Source: an uncultured Alsobacter sp. (lineage in GTDB: Bacteria > Pseudomonadota > Alphaproteobacteria > Rhizobiales > Beijerinckiaceae). Taken from it: a DNA stretch of 64,000 nt. Below, piece by piece: positions 45,275 through 55,954 of the stretch (positions are counted from its first letter, which is position 1; each line of letters opens with the position of its first letter). Position numbers and translations under genes: made by a program. The notes under the pieces were generated by a model, which had not been told where the DNA came from, made no database searches, and worked only from the letters and a program-made list of their open reading frames with translations. The stretch is taken from NCBI RefSeq assembly GCF_945952055.1, contig NZ_CAMFHB010000003.1, positions 100,323 to 164,322 on the forward strand. The letters run 5' to 3'.

Positions 45275-46142
45275 CAAGTCCATGCTGGCCACGCGCCTGC
45301 CGTCCATCCTGCCGCCCCTGGAGCCGGCCGAGCTCCTGGAGGTGTCGATGGTGCATTCGGTCGGCGGCCTCATCGCGGGCGGGGCCCTCACCGACCGTCG
45401 CCCCTTCCGGGCCCCCCATCATTCCGCGTCGATGGCCGCGCTGACCGGCGGCGGTCTCCATGCCAAGCCCGGCGAGGCCTCGCTCGCGCACCACGGCGTG
45501 CTGTTCCTCGACGAGCTGCCGGAGTTCGCCCCGCAGGCGCTCGACAGCCTGCGCCAGCCGCTGGAGACGGGCGAGATCTGGCTGTCGCGCGCCAACCGGC
45601 GGGTGGTCTATCCGGCGCGGTTCCAGCTCGTGGCGGCGATGAATCCGTGCCGGTGCGGCTACGCCCGAGAACCTGGCTACACCTGCAAGCGGCAGGAGAA
45701 CGATCGCTGCATGGCGCAATACCAGGCGCGCCTCTCGGGCCCGCTCCTCGACCGCATCGACCTGCGGCTCGAGGTGCCGGCCGTGAGTCCCGCCGACCTG
45801 CTGCTGCCCCCCGCCGCCGAGGACAGCGCCGCCGTCGCGGCCCGGGTGGCGCGCGCCCGCGCCGCGCAGACGGCGCGCTATCGCGACCTCGGGCTCGACG
45901 GCGTGCGCACCAACGCCGATTGCCCGGTGGGCGCCCTGGACGTTGTCTGTGCGGCGGAACCCTCCGGCGTCCGCCTCCTGCGCGAGGCGGCCGACCAGCT
46001 GCGCATGACGGCGCGGGGCTATCACCGGGTGCTCAAGGTCGCCCGGACCCTCGCGGATCTCGATGGCGACGCGAAGGTCGGCCGGGCCCACCTGGCGGAG
46101 GCGCTGTCCTACCGCGGGGCCGCGGACATGGTGGGCGCCTGA
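45249..46142 (+). pseudogene. comM: comM 3' fragment
   Basis: The remaining 297 codons of ComM resume at Leu-Leu-Ser followed by Walker A (GPPGAGKSMLATRLPS). Then come ApH-like RPFRAPHHSAS, Walker B GVLFLDELPEF, sensor AAMNPCRCGY, the Cys-containing loop EPGYTCKRQENDRC, and the C-terminal MTARGYHRVLKVARTLADLDG. With the 5' fragment it restores a 510-residue ComM. In the integrated state it has no start codon of its own except a TTG at 45252. Confidence 0.93.
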
Positions 46143-46228
46143 GCCACCGGCCCGCACGCTGAACGGCAGTCGATCGGCCGCTCTCACGATTTCTCAATCA
46201 AAACCAGGGATTGTCGCGGCAGAGAGCT

Positions 46229-48382
46229 ATGCCGATGGATGCGACCGCCCCCGACCTCCAGCCCGTGTTGCGTGGCACGATCGCCGCCGCGACCGACGGC
46301 GGCTGGACGTCGCTGGCCCTCTACGTGCTCGCCGCGGTAGCCGTGGCCGCGCTGGCCGGGCTCGTGATCCTGATCCGCGACCACGTGCGCCTCGAACGCC
46401 ATGCCGCCAAGCTCAGGCAGGACCAGGACGCGCTGGAACAGGAAGCGCTCCATCTCTCCGAGAGCGCCGAGCGCTACCGCAGCCTCGTGGAAGGGCAGGA
46501 CGACCTCATCGTCCGGCGCGACGGCTATGGCCGCCTCACCTTCGTCAACGCGGCCTACGCCACGGCGGCCGGCAAGACGTCCGCCAGCCTCATCGGCACC
46601 CGTCATGCCCTGCCCATCCGCGAGACCCTGCCGCCCAGGCCGGCCGACGGCGGCGCGGTGGCCATCGACCAGCAGGTCGAGACCGCGACGGGGCTGCGCT
46701 GGATCTCATGGATCGAGACCCATGCCGAGAACGGCCGCCTGGGACGGGAGACCCAGTGGGTGGGTCGCGACGTCACCGACCGCCGCCTCGCCGAGGCCGA
46801 ACTCGCGGAGGCCAGGCGCAAGGCCGAGGCCGCCAACGAGGCCAAGTCCCGCTTCCTGGCCACCGTCAGCCACGAGATCCGCACGCCGCTGAACGGCATT
46901 CTCGGCATGACGGACCTCCTGCTCGCCACGCGGATCGACCTGGAACAGCAGACCTATGTCCAGGCGGTGCGGACATCGGGCCAGGCGCTGCTGTCGATCC
47001 TCGACGAGATCCTCGACTTCTCGAAGATCGAGGCGGGAAAGCTCGACCTGGTCGAGCAGCCCTTCGACCTGGCGGCGCTGGTCGAGGGCACCGTCGAGCT
47101 CCTGGCGCCGCGCGCGCAGGGCAAGGGCATCGAGATCGCCAGCCTGATCCGCAGCGACCTCAGCCGCGAGGTGGTGGGGGACGCGGCACGCCTGCGCCAG
47201 GTGATCCTGAACCTCGCCGGCAACGCGGTGAAGTTCACCGACCAGGGCGGCGTCGGCGTGAGCGTGTCGCGCGACGGCGATCGCGTCCGCTTCTCCGTCT
47301 CCGACACCGGTCCGGGGATCCCGGCCGACAGGCTCGACCGCATCTTCGAGGAGTTCGAGCAGGTCGACGGATCCGCCTCGCGCCGCCACGAGGGAACCGG
47401 GCTCGGGCTCGCCATCTCGCGCCGTCTCGTCGCCGGCATGGGCGGCGAGCTCACGGTCACCAGCGAGACGGGCCGCGGCTCTACCTTCAGCTTCGCCATT
47501 TTGCTCCCGCAGGCTCCCGGCATCCGCGAGCGGCCGCCGGCCCCCGACCTGCACGGCCGCCGCGTGCTCATCGTGTCGCGCGCGCCCTTCGAGGCTCCCT
47601 ACCTGCGCACCCGCCTCGCGGCCGCCGGGTTGCGGATCGATTTGCAGCCGGACGTCGCCACCGCGCTCGCCACGCTCACGCCCAAGGCGCCCTTCGACAT
47701 CATGGTCGTGGACGGGGCCGTCGGCGAGGACGATGCGCGCCGGCTCGCCGCGGCCGCCAGCGCCGCGGGCGTGCCGCGCCGCATCGTGCTGCTCTCCCCG
47801 TTCGAGCGGCGCTCGTTCGGGCCCCCGGCCGCGGCCGGATTCGACGGCTATCTGGTGAAGCCGGTGCGCGAGCGCTCCCTGTTGCAGCAGCTCGACTCGG
47901 TGCACCCGATCGCCCCGAAGGTCCGGACCGCCTCGCGGCCCGCCGCGTCTCCAACCGTCACCGGCACGGCGCTCGCGGGCCTCTCGATCCTCCTCGCCGA
48001 GGACAACGACATCAACGCCCTCCTGGCGACGCGGCTGCTGCAGCGTCACGGGGCCTCCGTGACGTGGGCCCGCGACGGCCTGCTCGCGGTCGATCGCTTC
48101 CGCGACAGCCTGGAGACGGGCGTGCGCGGGTTCGACGCGATCCTCATGGACGTGCGCATGCCCGGGCTCGACGGACACGAGGCCTCGCGCCGGATCCGCG
48201 GCATCGAAACCGAATACGGCCTGCCGCCCGCCCGCATCGTCGCGCTCACGGCCAACGCCAGCGAGGACGACCGGCGCGAGGCCCTGGCGGCCGGCATGGA
48301 CGAGGTGGTCGCCAAGCCGGTGGACGAGCCCTCGCTGGTGGCCGCCGTGGCCGCCAAGACGCCGGAGGCGCTCAGCGCCTGA
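46229..48382 (+). CDS. Hybrid sensor histidine kinase
   Basis: This 717-residue membrane-anchored kinase has one N-terminal membrane helix (ALYVLAAVAVAALAGLVIL, about residues 28-46), a short coiled coil and a PAS domain (about 70-190). The phospho-acceptor box ATVSHEIRTPLNG has His215. The HATPase boxes are NLAGNAVKFTD, DTGPGIP and GTGLGLAIS. A degenerate receiver-like domain follows, in which VVDGAVG replaces the acceptor loop. The C-terminal receiver is canonical (LLAEDNDIN, DVRMPG with Asp641, then LTANA). The partner regulator is not nearby. ATG 46229 is chosen; ATG 46235 is also possible. Confidence 0.88.
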   Translation: MPMDATAPDLQPVLRGTIAAATDGGWTSLALYVLAAVAVAALAGLVILIRDHVRLERHAAKLRQDQDALEQEALHLSESAERYRSLVEGQDDLIVRRDGYGRLTFVNAAYATAAGKTSASLIGTRHALPIRETLPPRPADGGAVAIDQQVETATGLRWISWIETHAENGRLGRETQWVGRDVTDRRLAEAELAEARRKAEAANEAKSRFLATVSHEIRTPLNGILGMTDLLLATRIDLEQQTYVQAVRTSGQALLSILDEILDFSKIEAGKLDLVEQPFDLAALVEGTVELLAPRAQGKGIEIASLIRSDLSREVVGDAARLRQVILNLAGNAVKFTDQGGVGVSVSRDGDRVRFSVSDTGPGIPADRLDRIFEEFEQVDGSASRRHEGTGLGLAISRRLVAGMGGELTVTSETGRGSTFSFAILLPQAPGIRERPPAPDLHGRRVLIVSRAPFEAPYLRTRLAAAGLRIDLQPDVATALATLTPKAPFDIMVVDGAVGEDDARRLAAAASAAGVPRRIVLLSPFERRSFGPPAAAGFDGYLVKPVRERSLLQQLDSVHPIAPKVRTASRPAASPTVTGTALAGLSILLAEDNDINALLATRLLQRHGASVTWARDGLLAVDRFRDSLETGVRGFDAILMDVRMPGLDGHEASRRIRGIETEYGLPPARIVALTANASEDDRREALAAGMDEVVAKPVDEPSLVAAVAAKTPEALSA

Positions 48383-48410
48383 CGCCGCGGCGCTTCACGC
48401 GCCCGTCACA

Positions 48411-48428
48411 CTGTCACAATCCTGTCCG
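48411..48428 (+). promoter_or_regulatory. Pho-box-like site upstream of olsB
   Basis: CTGTCAC (48411-48417), 4 bases, CTGTCCG (48422-48428) gives two half-sites with the 11-bp period of PhoB boxes (consensus CTGTCAT-N4-CTGTCAT). It lies 68 bases before the olsB start. In related bacteria ornithine-lipid synthesis rises under phosphate limitation through PhoB, which makes the site meaningful. Confidence 0.55.
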
Positions 48429-48496
48429 AGAGCCGTGCTTCAGCTTACCTTGCGTTCAGGCGCCGACTCGCGGCGCTGCCAGGATGACGAAACGCC

Positions 48497-49432
48497 ATGT
48501 TCCCTCGCCCCCGCCTGCCGCGTCCGTTCTCGGCCCGTCGCGACGAGGGGCCGGGCGTTGCTCCGGCCCATGGCGGCTTGGCCCGTGTCTTCGCCGAGCC
48601 GCTCGAGCGGGCCGGTGGCCTCACCGGGACGCTGGGCCGCATCGGTTCGCTGGAGGTGCGCCTCGCGGTCACGCGCAAGGAGGTCAAGAAGGCCCAGCGG
48701 CTGCGCTACCGCGTGTTCTTCGAGGAGATGTCGGCCATCCCCGACATGATGTCCCGGCTGAAGCGCCGCGACATCGATGCCTTCGACCTCATCTGCGACC
48801 ACCTGCTCGTCATCGACCATGACGCGCCCTCCGGTACGGGCCTGCGCAAGCCCAGGATCGTGGGCACCTACCGGCTGCTGCGGCAGGAGATGGCCGAGCG
48901 CTACAGCGGTTTCTACACCCAGGTCGAGTTCGACGTGGCGCCGCTGCTCGCCGCCAATCCCGGCCAGCGCTTTCTCGAGCTCGGTCGCTCGTGCGTGCTG
49001 GCGCCCTACCGCGACAAGCGCACGGTCGAGCTGCTGTGGCACGGCATCTGGACCTATGTGCGCCACCACCGCATCGACGTCATGTTCGGCTGTGCCAGCC
49101 TCGAGGGCGTGGATCCGTCGAAGCACGCCCTGGCGCTGTCGTTCCTGCACCATCACGCGCGGGCCCCCGAGGCCTGGAGGGCGACGGCCCTGCCGGGGCG
49201 CGGCGAGCCGATGGACCTGCTGCCGGCCTCCGCCGTCGACCAGCGCAAGGCGCTGCACGCGCTGCCGCCGCTGGTGAAGGGTTACCTGCGCATCGGCGCC
49301 CGCGTGGGCGAGCAGGCGGTGATCGACCGCCAGTTCGGCACGACCGACGTGCTGATCGTGCTGCCCGTGTCCTTCATCAATCCGCGCTACATCGGCCACT
49401 TCGGGGCCGACGCCACGCGCCACGCGGCCTGA
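48497..49432 (+). CDS. olsB: Ornithine N-acyltransferase (OlsB family)
   Basis: This 311-residue GNAT-fold acyltransferase would attach a 3-hydroxyacyl group from acyl-ACP to the alpha-amino group of ornithine, the first step of ornithine lipid synthesis. Family blocks are RLRYRVFFEEM, DIDAFDLICDHLLVID, VGTYRLLR, FDVAPLLAANPGQRFLELGRSCVLAPYR and LWHGIWTYVRHHRIDVMFGCASLEG. The N-terminal 45 residues are variable. The OlsA lyso-acyltransferase partner is not adjacent. A Pho-box-like site lies upstream. Confidence 0.88.
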   Translation: MFPRPRLPRPFSARRDEGPGVAPAHGGLARVFAEPLERAGGLTGTLGRIGSLEVRLAVTRKEVKKAQRLRYRVFFEEMSAIPDMMSRLKRRDIDAFDLICDHLLVIDHDAPSGTGLRKPRIVGTYRLLRQEMAERYSGFYTQVEFDVAPLLAANPGQRFLELGRSCVLAPYRDKRTVELLWHGIWTYVRHHRIDVMFGCASLEGVDPSKHALALSFLHHHARAPEAWRATALPGRGEPMDLLPASAVDQRKALHALPPLVKGYLRIGARVGEQAVIDRQFGTTDVLIVLPVSFINPRYIGHFGADATRHAA

Positions 49433-49439
49433 CGCGGGA

Positions 49440-50324
49440 TCAGCGGCCCTCGCCAGCCTCCCAGAGGGCGCGCAGGGCCTCCCGGTAGGTCGGGTAGAGC
49501 AGGGCGTAGCCCAAGACCTCGTGCAGGCGACGGTTGGCCACCCGCTTGTTCTCGCCATAGAAGCTGCGCGCCATCGGGCTCAGCGTGGCCGTCTCGAACG
49601 GCAGGTCGGGCGGCACGGGCAGGCCCATGAGGCGGGCCGCGTATTCGACCACGTCCTGCGGCGGGGCGGGCTCGTCGTCGACGACGTTGCAGACACCGGC
49701 CTGGTCGGGGCGGGCCAGCGCGAGGTCGAGCGATGCGGCGGTGGCCCCGGCGATGTCGTCGACGTGGATGCGGCTGAAGACCTGCCCGGCCTTGACGATG
49801 CGTCGGGCGGTTCCGTCGCGCAGGTTCACCAGGGCGTTCTGGCCGGGCCCGTAGATGCCGCCGAGCCGCAGCACGTGGACCGGAATGCCCGCCTCGCGGC
49901 CCAGGGCGAGCCAGCCCTCTTCCGCCTCGACGCGGCGCACCGATCGCTCGCTCACCGGCCGGCACGGCGTGGTCTCGTCCACCCACGCGCCGGCGTGGTC
50001 GCCATAGACCCCGACCGTCGACAGATAGCCGATCCAACGCAGGCCTCTGGCCGCCGCGATCGCCTCCCCGAAGCTCCGCAGCACGGGATCGCCCTGCGCG
50101 TCGGGCGGCACGGAGACGAGGATCGCGCCGGCTGCCGCGACGTCGTCGGCCAGGCCGGGATCGGTGCCGTCGGGTCCGAAGCGTCGCGCGGACAGCCCGC
50201 CGCCCTGCAGGGCGGAGGCCCGCTCCGCCGAGCGCGTGGTCACGGACACGGCGGAGAAGCGGGCGCGGTTGAGGGCGACGAAGCGGGCGGCCGAATAGCC
50301 ATGGCCGAAGACGACGAGGTTCAT
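49440..50324 (-). CDS. NAD-dependent epimerase/dehydratase-like protein
   Basis: This extended SDR of 294 residues begins [16 protein letters not shown], a Rossmann motif shorter than the classical GxxGxxG, as in the YeeZ-type group. The segment [18 protein letters not shown] and [16 protein letters not shown] give the catalytic region. Its start overlaps the queG stop, so the two are coupled. Substrate is unknown. The start at 50324 is preferred over 50342 because the latter adds residues absent from the Rossmann start. Confidence 0.75.
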   Translation of the reverse strand: MNLVVFGHGYSAARFVALNRARFSAVSVTTRSAERASALQGGGLSARRFGPDGTDPGLADDVAAAGAILVSVPPDAQGDPVLRSFGEAIAAARGLRWIGYLSTVGVYGDHAGAWVDETTPCRPVSERSVRRVEAEEGWLALGREAGIPVHVLRLGGIYGPGQNALVNLRDGTARRIVKAGQVFSRIHVDDIAGATAASLDLALARPDQAGVCNVVDDEPAPPQDVVEYAARLMGLPVPPDLPFETATLSPMARSFYGENKRVANRRLHEVLGYALLYPTYREALRALWEAGEGR

Positions 50325-51445
50325 GCGGTTGCGCTCATCCATTCGTCCCGCACGGCGGGATCGGTTTCCACGGGCTCGCGCGCGGCCCGCAGGCCGGCGA
50401 AGGTGTCTCCAGGTACGAGCCGGGAGAGTGCCCAGACCGCTGCCCCCCGCACGAGGGGCGACGCATCGTCGAGCCTAGCCTCGGCCGCCGCCGCGAGATC
50501 CTTCTCACCGCTGTTTCCGATCGCGACGAGCACGTTGCGCACGAAGCGGTCGCGGCCGGTGCGCTTGACCGGCGTTCCCGCGAAGAGCCGCCGGAAGGCG
50601 GCGTCGTCCAGGGCGGCGAGGTCGGCCAGCGGCAGGGCGTCGAGGTCGTCGCGCGCGGCGAGCTTCTGCTCCCGGGCCGACCGCGCGAAGCGGTTCCACG
50701 GGCACACGGCGAGGCAGTCGTCGCAGCCGAAGATCCGGTTGCCTATCCCTGATCGCAGTTCGCGCGGGATCGGTCCCTTGTGCTCGATGGTGAGGTAGGC
50801 GATGCACCGCCGCGCATCCAGCACGTAGGGCTGCGGAAACGCATCCGTCGGACAGATCGCGAGGCAGCGCCGGCAGGTGCCGCAATGGTCGCGGCCGGGA
50901 TCGTCGGGGGGAAGTTCGGCGGTGGTGTAGATGGCGCCGAGGAACAGCCAGGATCCGTTCTGGCGCGACACGAGCACGCTGTGCTTGCCCTGCCAGCCGA
51001 GCCCCGCCGCCGCCGCGAGGGGCTTTTCCATCACCGGCGCCGTGTCGACGAACACCTTCACCTGCGCCCCGGCCCGGGCGGCGAGGGCGCCGGCGACCTG
51101 CTTCAGCTTGCCCTTGATCACGTCATGATAGTCGCGCGAGCGCGCATAGACGGAAATCGTGCCGCGGTCCGGCCGCTCCAGCGTCGCCATGGGATCGGAC
51201 GCTGGGGCGTAGCTCATGCCCAGCATGACGATGCTGCGGACCTCGCTCCACAGCTGCGCGGGCGCGGCGCGGCGTTCGGGGGCTTCCTCCATCCACGCCA
51301 TGTCGCCGTGGTACCCGGCCGCGAGGGCGGCCGCCAGACGCGCGGGCGCGTCGGGAATGGCGTCGGGTATCGTCACGCCGAAGGCGTCGAATCCTTCGCG
51401 CTGGGCCGTCTGCGCCACGAAGGCGCGCAGGTCGGCGGGCGTCAG
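50321..51445 (-). CDS. queG: Epoxyqueuosine reductase
   Basis: This cobalamin- and iron-sulfur-dependent enzyme, about 374 residues here, carries out the last step of queuosine synthesis in tRNA. Key parts are [25 protein letters not shown], the ferredoxin-like cluster motif [16 protein letters not shown], and the second [10 protein letters not shown], followed by HEAT-like repeats. No ATG is available near the expected N-terminus. CTG 51445 overlaps the GST stop, while GTG 51418 would shorten the first helix; I keep the longer form with doubt. Confidence 0.88.
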   Translation of the reverse strand: MTPADLRAFVAQTAQREGFDAFGVTIPDAIPDAPARLAAALAAGYHGDMAWMEEAPERRAAPAQLWSEVRSIVMLGMSYAPASDPMATLERPDRGTISVYARSRDYHDVIKGKLKQVAGALAARAGAQVKVFVDTAPVMEKPLAAAAGLGWQGKHSVLVSRQNGSWLFLGAIYTTAELPPDDPGRDHCGTCRRCLAICPTDAFPQPYVLDARRCIAYLTIEHKGPIPRELRSGIGNRIFGCDDCLAVCPWNRFARSAREQKLAARDDLDALPLADLAALDDAAFRRLFAGTPVKRTGRDRFVRNVLVAIGNSGEKDLAAAAEARLDDASPLVRGAAVWALSRLVPGDTFAGLRAAREPVETDPAVRDEWMSATA

Positions 51446-52134
51446 AAGTCCAGGTCCGCGTAGTGGGCCGACGGTTCCGAGCCCAGCACCCGGTCCGCCA
51501 GCAGCGGCCGGAAAGAGGGGCGGGACTTGATCCGGGCGTACCACTGCTTCGCCATCTCGTTCTCGTGCCACGGCACGTCGCCCAGGTAGTCGGCGACCGA
51601 GAGCTGGGCCGCCGCGGCGAGGTCCGCATAGCTGAGGCGGTCGCCGGCAAGCCAGTTGCGCTTGCCGGTGAGCCAGCCGACATAGGCGAGATGATAGCGG
51701 ATGTTGGAGCGCGCCGCGCGGATGGCGCTCATGTCCGGCGCGCCGCCCCCGAGGTCGGTCGGCATGAAGCGCTTCATGACCTTCTCGGTGACGAGATAAT
51801 TGCTGACCTCGTCGAACATCTTGTGATTGAACCATTCCACCAGGCGCCGCACCTCGACCCGTCCGGCAGGGTCGGAGGGGAGCAGGCGCCGTTCGCCCAG
51901 AGCCAGGCCGCGCGTCTCGTCGAGATACTCCGCGATCACCGTGGCGCCCGGAACGGGACCGATCTGCTCTTCCACGAAAACCGGCGTGGTGCAGGCCGGG
52001 TTGATCTGCAGGAACTCCTCGCGGCGCTCGAAGGTGCGCTCCTCGACGAGACCCGCCTCGAGGCCGAACTCCCCCAGCACGAGCCGGATGAAGCGCGAGT
52101 GCGGACACAACGGGTGGTGGAAGAGCGTCGCCAT
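51442..52134 (-). CDS. Glutathione S-transferase family protein
   Basis: This 230-residue cytosolic GST has a thioredoxin-like N-terminal domain ([29 protein letters not shown], with the catalytic Ser in PHSRF). The cis-Pro region is [10 protein letters not shown], and an all-helical C-terminal domain contains [24 protein letters not shown], the N-capping box. Its stop overlaps queG, so the pair is transcribed together. The substrate is not predictable. Confidence 0.88.
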   Translation of the reverse strand: MATLFHHPLCPHSRFIRLVLGEFGLEAGLVEERTFERREEFLQINPACTTPVFVEEQIGPVPGATVIAEYLDETRGLALGERRLLPSDPAGRVEVRRLVEWFNHKMFDEVSNYLVTEKVMKRFMPTDLGGGAPDMSAIRAARSNIRYHLAYVGWLTGKRNWLAGDRLSYADLAAAAQLSVADYLGDVPWHENEMAKQWYARIKSRPSFRPLLADRVLGSEPSAHYADLDF

Positions 52135-52290
52135 GGCTGCGGCTCTGGACTCCAACAAGGGCGGGAGCGTGGCATGGGCGCGCGCCGCCCGAAGAGGTTG
52201 GCGCGGTGCGGGGCCCCCGTATAAAACCGCCACGCTGCGACGACAACCGATTCGTGGCGCGAATCGACGAACCCAACCGGCGGATGTCCC

Positions 52291-53106
52291 ATGGAACTCA
52301 TGCCCGAAGTGAAGGCCATCCTGCTCGGCATCCTGGAGGGGCTCACCGAGTACCTCCCCGTCTCCTCGACGGGCCACCTGCTCCTCGCCGAGCATTTCCT
52401 GGGTCTCAGTTTCGCGGATCCGGTGTTCGACAAGACATTCGCGGTCCTGATCCAGCTCGGGTCGATCCTGGCCCTGCTGCTCGTGTACTTCCGGAAGCTG
52501 CTGGACATCGCCATCGCCCTTCCGTCAAGCCGGGACGCACGCAATTTCGTGATCGGGGTCCTGATCGCGTTCCTGCCCGCCGCGATCATCGGCTTCGTGC
52601 TCCGCGACTTCATCAAGAACGTGCTGTTCAACCCGCTCATCGTCAGCATCGCGCTGATCGTCGGCGGCTTCGTGCTGATCGTCGTGGACCAGCTTCCCCT
52701 GAAGGGCGAGCAGAAGGACGCGACGCGCTTTCCCCTGTCGATGTACCTGAAGATTGGCCTTTGCCAATGCCTGGCCATGGTTCCAGGCGTGTCGCGCTCG
52801 GGCGCCACGATCGTCGGGGCCATGCTGCTGGGCGCGGACAAGCGCGCGGCCGCCGAGTTCTCGTTCTTCCTGGCCATGCCGACGATGGTCGGCGCCTTCG
52901 CGCTCGACCTCTTCAAGAGCTACAAGACCCTCGACGTCCACAACCTCACGGTCATCGGCATCGGCTTCGTCGCCGCCTTCGTGTCGGGCCTGATCGTCGT
53001 GCGCGGTCTGCTCGGCTACGTCTCGGCCCGCGGCTTCGGGCTCTTCGCCTGGTGGCGCATCCTCGTCGGCTCGCTGGGCCTGGCCGCCTGGATCGTGGTC
53101 GGCTGA
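52291..53106 (+). CDS. uppP: Undecaprenyl-diphosphate phosphatase
   Basis: This 271-residue membrane enzyme recycles the C55 lipid carrier of peptidoglycan synthesis (BacA family). The conserved active-site segments are [21 protein letters not shown] (Glu and Ser/His) and [35 protein letters not shown] (the PGVSRSGAT motif). It has eight helices. It converges with hrcA, 4 bases apart. Confidence 0.96.
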   Translation: MELMPEVKAILLGILEGLTEYLPVSSTGHLLLAEHFLGLSFADPVFDKTFAVLIQLGSILALLLVYFRKLLDIAIALPSSRDARNFVIGVLIAFLPAAIIGFVLRDFIKNVLFNPLIVSIALIVGGFVLIVVDQLPLKGEQKDATRFPLSMYLKIGLCQCLAMVPGVSRSGATIVGAMLLGADKRAAAEFSFFLAMPTMVGAFALDLFKSYKTLDVHNLTVIGIGFVAAFVSGLIVVRGLLGYVSARGFGLFAWWRILVGSLGLAAWIVVG

Positions 53107-53110
53107 ACGC

Positions 53111-54193
53111 TCAGCGCCCGCTTTCGAGCAGCCGGCTCACCACCTTCGCCGTGTAGTCGACCATCGGGACGATGCGGGCATAGTTCAGCCGCGTCGGGCC
53201 GATCACGCCCACGACCCCCACGATCTGGTGGCTGGCGTCGCGGAACGGCGCGGCGATCATCGACGAGCCGGACAGCGAGAACAGCTTGTTCTCCGACCCG
53301 ATGAAGATCCGCACGCCTTCGCCCTGCTCGGCGCGCGACAGCAGGTCGATCACGTCCTTCTTGGTCTCCAGGTCGGCGAACAGGAGGCGGATGCGCTCCA
53401 GGTCCTCGACCGCACGCAGGTCGTCGAGCAGGTTGGCCTGGCCGCGCACGATGAGCTGGCGCGTCTCGGACTGGCCGCTCCAACTGGCCAGCCCGCTCTC
53501 CACGAGCCGCGCGGTCAACGTGTCGAGTTCGGTCTCGGCGCGGCGCTGCTCCGTCTCCAACTCCCCGGCGAGTTCGATCAGGGTCTTCCCGCGCACGCGG
53601 GCGGACAGGTAGTTCGAGGCTTCCACGAGGGCCGAGGCGGGCAGGCCGGGCGGCAGGTCCAGCAGGCGGTTCTCGACGCTGCCGTCGTCGCTGACGAGAA
53701 CCACCAGCGCCCGCGTCGCGTCCAGGCGCACGAACTCGATGTGCTTGAGCCGCGCCGTCGCCTTGGTCGTCACCACGACGCCGGCGCCGCGCGACAGGCC
53801 CGAGAGAAGGGCCGAGGCTTCCGACAGCAGCCCCTCGGTGGTCTTGCCCTGGCCCGCGGCCCGGACCTCGGCCTCGATCCGGGACCGGTCCTCCGTCGAG
53901 ACGTCGCCGACCTGCATCAGCGCATCGACGAAGAAGCGAAGGCCGACCTCGGTCGGCAGCCGGCCGGCACTGGTGTGGGGCGCGTAGATGAGGCCGGCGG
54001 CTTCCAGGTCCGACATGACGTTGCGGACGGAGGCCGGAGACAGCGTCATCGGCAGGATGCGCGACAGATTGCGCGAGCCCACGGGCTCGCCGGTGGCGAG
54101 ATAGCTCTCCACGATGCGCCGGAAGATCTCGCGCGAACGCTCGTTGATGTCGACGAGGGCGCTCCGGGGGCGAAGCGGGACGTCTCCGGTCAT
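53111..54193 (-). CDS. hrcA: Heat-inducible transcription repressor HrcA
   Basis: This 360-residue repressor binds CIRCE elements before groESL and dnaK-type operons. The winged HTH covers residues about 10-80 ([55 protein letters not shown]). The C-terminal domain ends [27 protein letters not shown]. No CIRCE repeat is visible before it. It is divergent from rph, a common order in this class. Confidence 0.96.
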   Translation of the reverse strand: MTGDVPLRPRSALVDINERSREIFRRIVESYLATGEPVGSRNLSRILPMTLSPASVRNVMSDLEAAGLIYAPHTSAGRLPTEVGLRFFVDALMQVGDVSTEDRSRIEAEVRAAGQGKTTEGLLSEASALLSGLSRGAGVVVTTKATARLKHIEFVRLDATRALVVLVSDDGSVENRLLDLPPGLPASALVEASNYLSARVRGKTLIELAGELETEQRRAETELDTLTARLVESGLASWSGQSETRQLIVRGQANLLDDLRAVEDLERIRLLFADLETKKDVIDLLSRAEQGEGVRIFIGSENKLFSLSGSSMIAAPFRDASHQIVGVVGVIGPTRLNYARIVPMVDYTAKVVSRLLESGR

Positions 54194-54446
54194 GGTCCTG
54201 TCCTGGCGGTCGGTCTTGGCCGCGGTTTGGCCGCGGTGGCGGCGATCCAAGATTGGGGATGCGGACGCCCGCGATCAAGACGTCCAGGGCCGGTTGAGGG
54301 CGATTGCGCCCGACACTTTCGGACCAGGAACGGATTCGTGCCAAGTCCCAGGCACGAAAAGCCGGGTTTCGCGACGCCGCGGCATGTTCTAGAAGGGCGC
54401 CGTCGCGCGGGCCCGTCCGGTTCGCGCCGGACCCCGGGGAGTGATC

Positions 54447-55160
54447 ATGCGCCCGTCCAAACGAGCCGCCGACGAACTGCGCCGCGTGAGCCTCGAACGT
54501 GGCGTCGCCCGCTACGCCGAAGGATCGTGCCTGGTGAAGTTCGGGGAAACCCACGTGCTGTGCACGGCGAGCCTCGAGGAGCGTGGTCCGCCGTGGCTGC
54601 GCGGGACGGGGAAGGGCTGGGTGACGGCCGAGTACGCCATGCTGCCGCGCGCGACCCATGAGCGCACCCGCCGCGAGGTCACCTCGGGCAAGCCGTCCGG
54701 GCGCACGCATGAGATCCAGCGGCTGATCGGGCGTTCGCTGCGGGCCGTCGTCGACCTCGGTGGCCTCGGCGAGCGGCAGATCGTCGTCGACTGCGACGTG
54801 CTGCAGGCCGACGGTGGCACGCGGACCGCGTCGATCACGGGCGGCTGGGTCGCCCTGCACGATTGCCTGGAATGGATGCGCGGCCGCTCGATGATCGGCT
54901 CCGGCGTCCTCAAGGACCACGTCGCCGCCATTTCCTGCGGCATCGCGAACGGCAATCCGGTGCTGGACCTCGACTACGCCGAGGACTCCGGCGCCGAGAC
55001 GGACGCCAATTTCGTCATGACCGGCACGGGCGGCATCGTCGAGGTGCAGGGCACGGCGGAAGGCAAGCCGTTCAGCGAACAGCAGTTCCTGGCGCTGATG
55101 GCGCTCGCCCGCGGCGGCATCTCGCGTCTGGTCGACCTGCAGAAGCTCGCCGTCGCCTGA
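54447..55160 (+). CDS. rph: RNase PH
   Basis: This 237-residue phosphorolytic 3'-5' exoribonuclease trims tRNA 3' ends. Signatures are [61 protein letters not shown] and the [19 protein letters not shown] active site. The length is standard. GGGGAG about 5 bases before ATG 54447 supports the start over GTG 54441. It is the first gene of the rph-rdgB pair. Confidence 0.97.
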   Translation: MRPSKRAADELRRVSLERGVARYAEGSCLVKFGETHVLCTASLEERGPPWLRGTGKGWVTAEYAMLPRATHERTRREVTSGKPSGRTHEIQRLIGRSLRAVVDLGGLGERQIVVDCDVLQADGGTRTASITGGWVALHDCLEWMRGRSMIGSGVLKDHVAAISCGIANGNPVLDLDYAEDSGAETDANFVMTGTGGIVEVQGTAEGKPFSEQQFLALMALARGGISRLVDLQKLAVA

Positions 55161-55192
55161 GGGCGCGGCCGTTCACCACGAGAGGTTCCGCC

Positions 55193-55825
55193 ATGGGCCG
55201 TATCCTGACGGGTCGCGTCGTCATCGCGACGCACAACGCCGGCAAGCTCGTCGAGATGCAGCATCTCCTGGCGCCCTACGGCGTGGAGGCCGTTTCGGCC
55301 GGCCAGCTCGGCCTGCCCGAGCCCGACGAGACGGGCGACACCTTCCGCGCCAACGCCCGCATCAAGGCCGAGGCCGCAACGCAGGCCAGCGGCCTGCCGG
55401 CCATCTCCGACGACAGCGGCATCTGCGTCGCCGCGCTCGACGGGGCCCCGGGCATCTACTCGGCCCGCTGGGCCGGTCCGGGCAAGGACTTCGCCCATGC
55501 CATGGAGAAGGTGGAAGCGGCGCTGCGGGAGCGCGACGCGTTCACGCCCGGCGACCGCAAGGCGTGGTTCGTCTCGGCGCTGTGCGTCGCCTGGCCCGAC
55601 GGGCATCTGGAAGAGGTCGAGGGACGCGTCGACGGCGTCATGATCTGGCCGCCGCGGGGCGATGCCGGCTTCGGCTACGATCCGATGTTCCTGCCCGACG
55701 GCCATGCGCGGACCTTCGGCGAGATGACCGCCGAGGAGAAGCACGGGCTGCCCCCGCTGGGGCTCGGCCTGTCGCATCGGGCGAGGGCCTTCGTGCTCCT
55801 GTCGGAAAAATGCCTCGCGCGCTGA
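55193..55825 (+). CDS. rdgB: XTP/dITP diphosphatase (RdgB/HAM1)
   Basis: This 210-residue house-cleaning pyrophosphatase removes non-canonical purine nucleotides. Motifs: [56 protein letters not shown] and [12 protein letters not shown], then LSHRARA. It lies 32 bases after rph and upstream of hemW, an order frequent in alphaproteobacteria. Confidence 0.96.
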   Translation: MGRILTGRVVIATHNAGKLVEMQHLLAPYGVEAVSAGQLGLPEPDETGDTFRANARIKAEAATQASGLPAISDDSGICVAALDGAPGIYSARWAGPGKDFAHAMEKVEAALRERDAFTPGDRKAWFVSALCVAWPDGHLEEVEGRVDGVMIWPPRGDAGFGYDPMFLPDGHARTFGEMTAEEKHGLPPLGLGLSHRARAFVLLSEKCLAR

Positions 55826-55954
55826 GCCGCCAGCGTCGATTTGCGCGAGGACGGTTACCGGGGGTGAACGCTGTCCCGTCGCGACGGCGCGGCGTTCAAT
55901 CCTGATGCTTTTACGACCTTGCCTTCGCGGCGCAGAAGGCCCACACCTCCGCCC

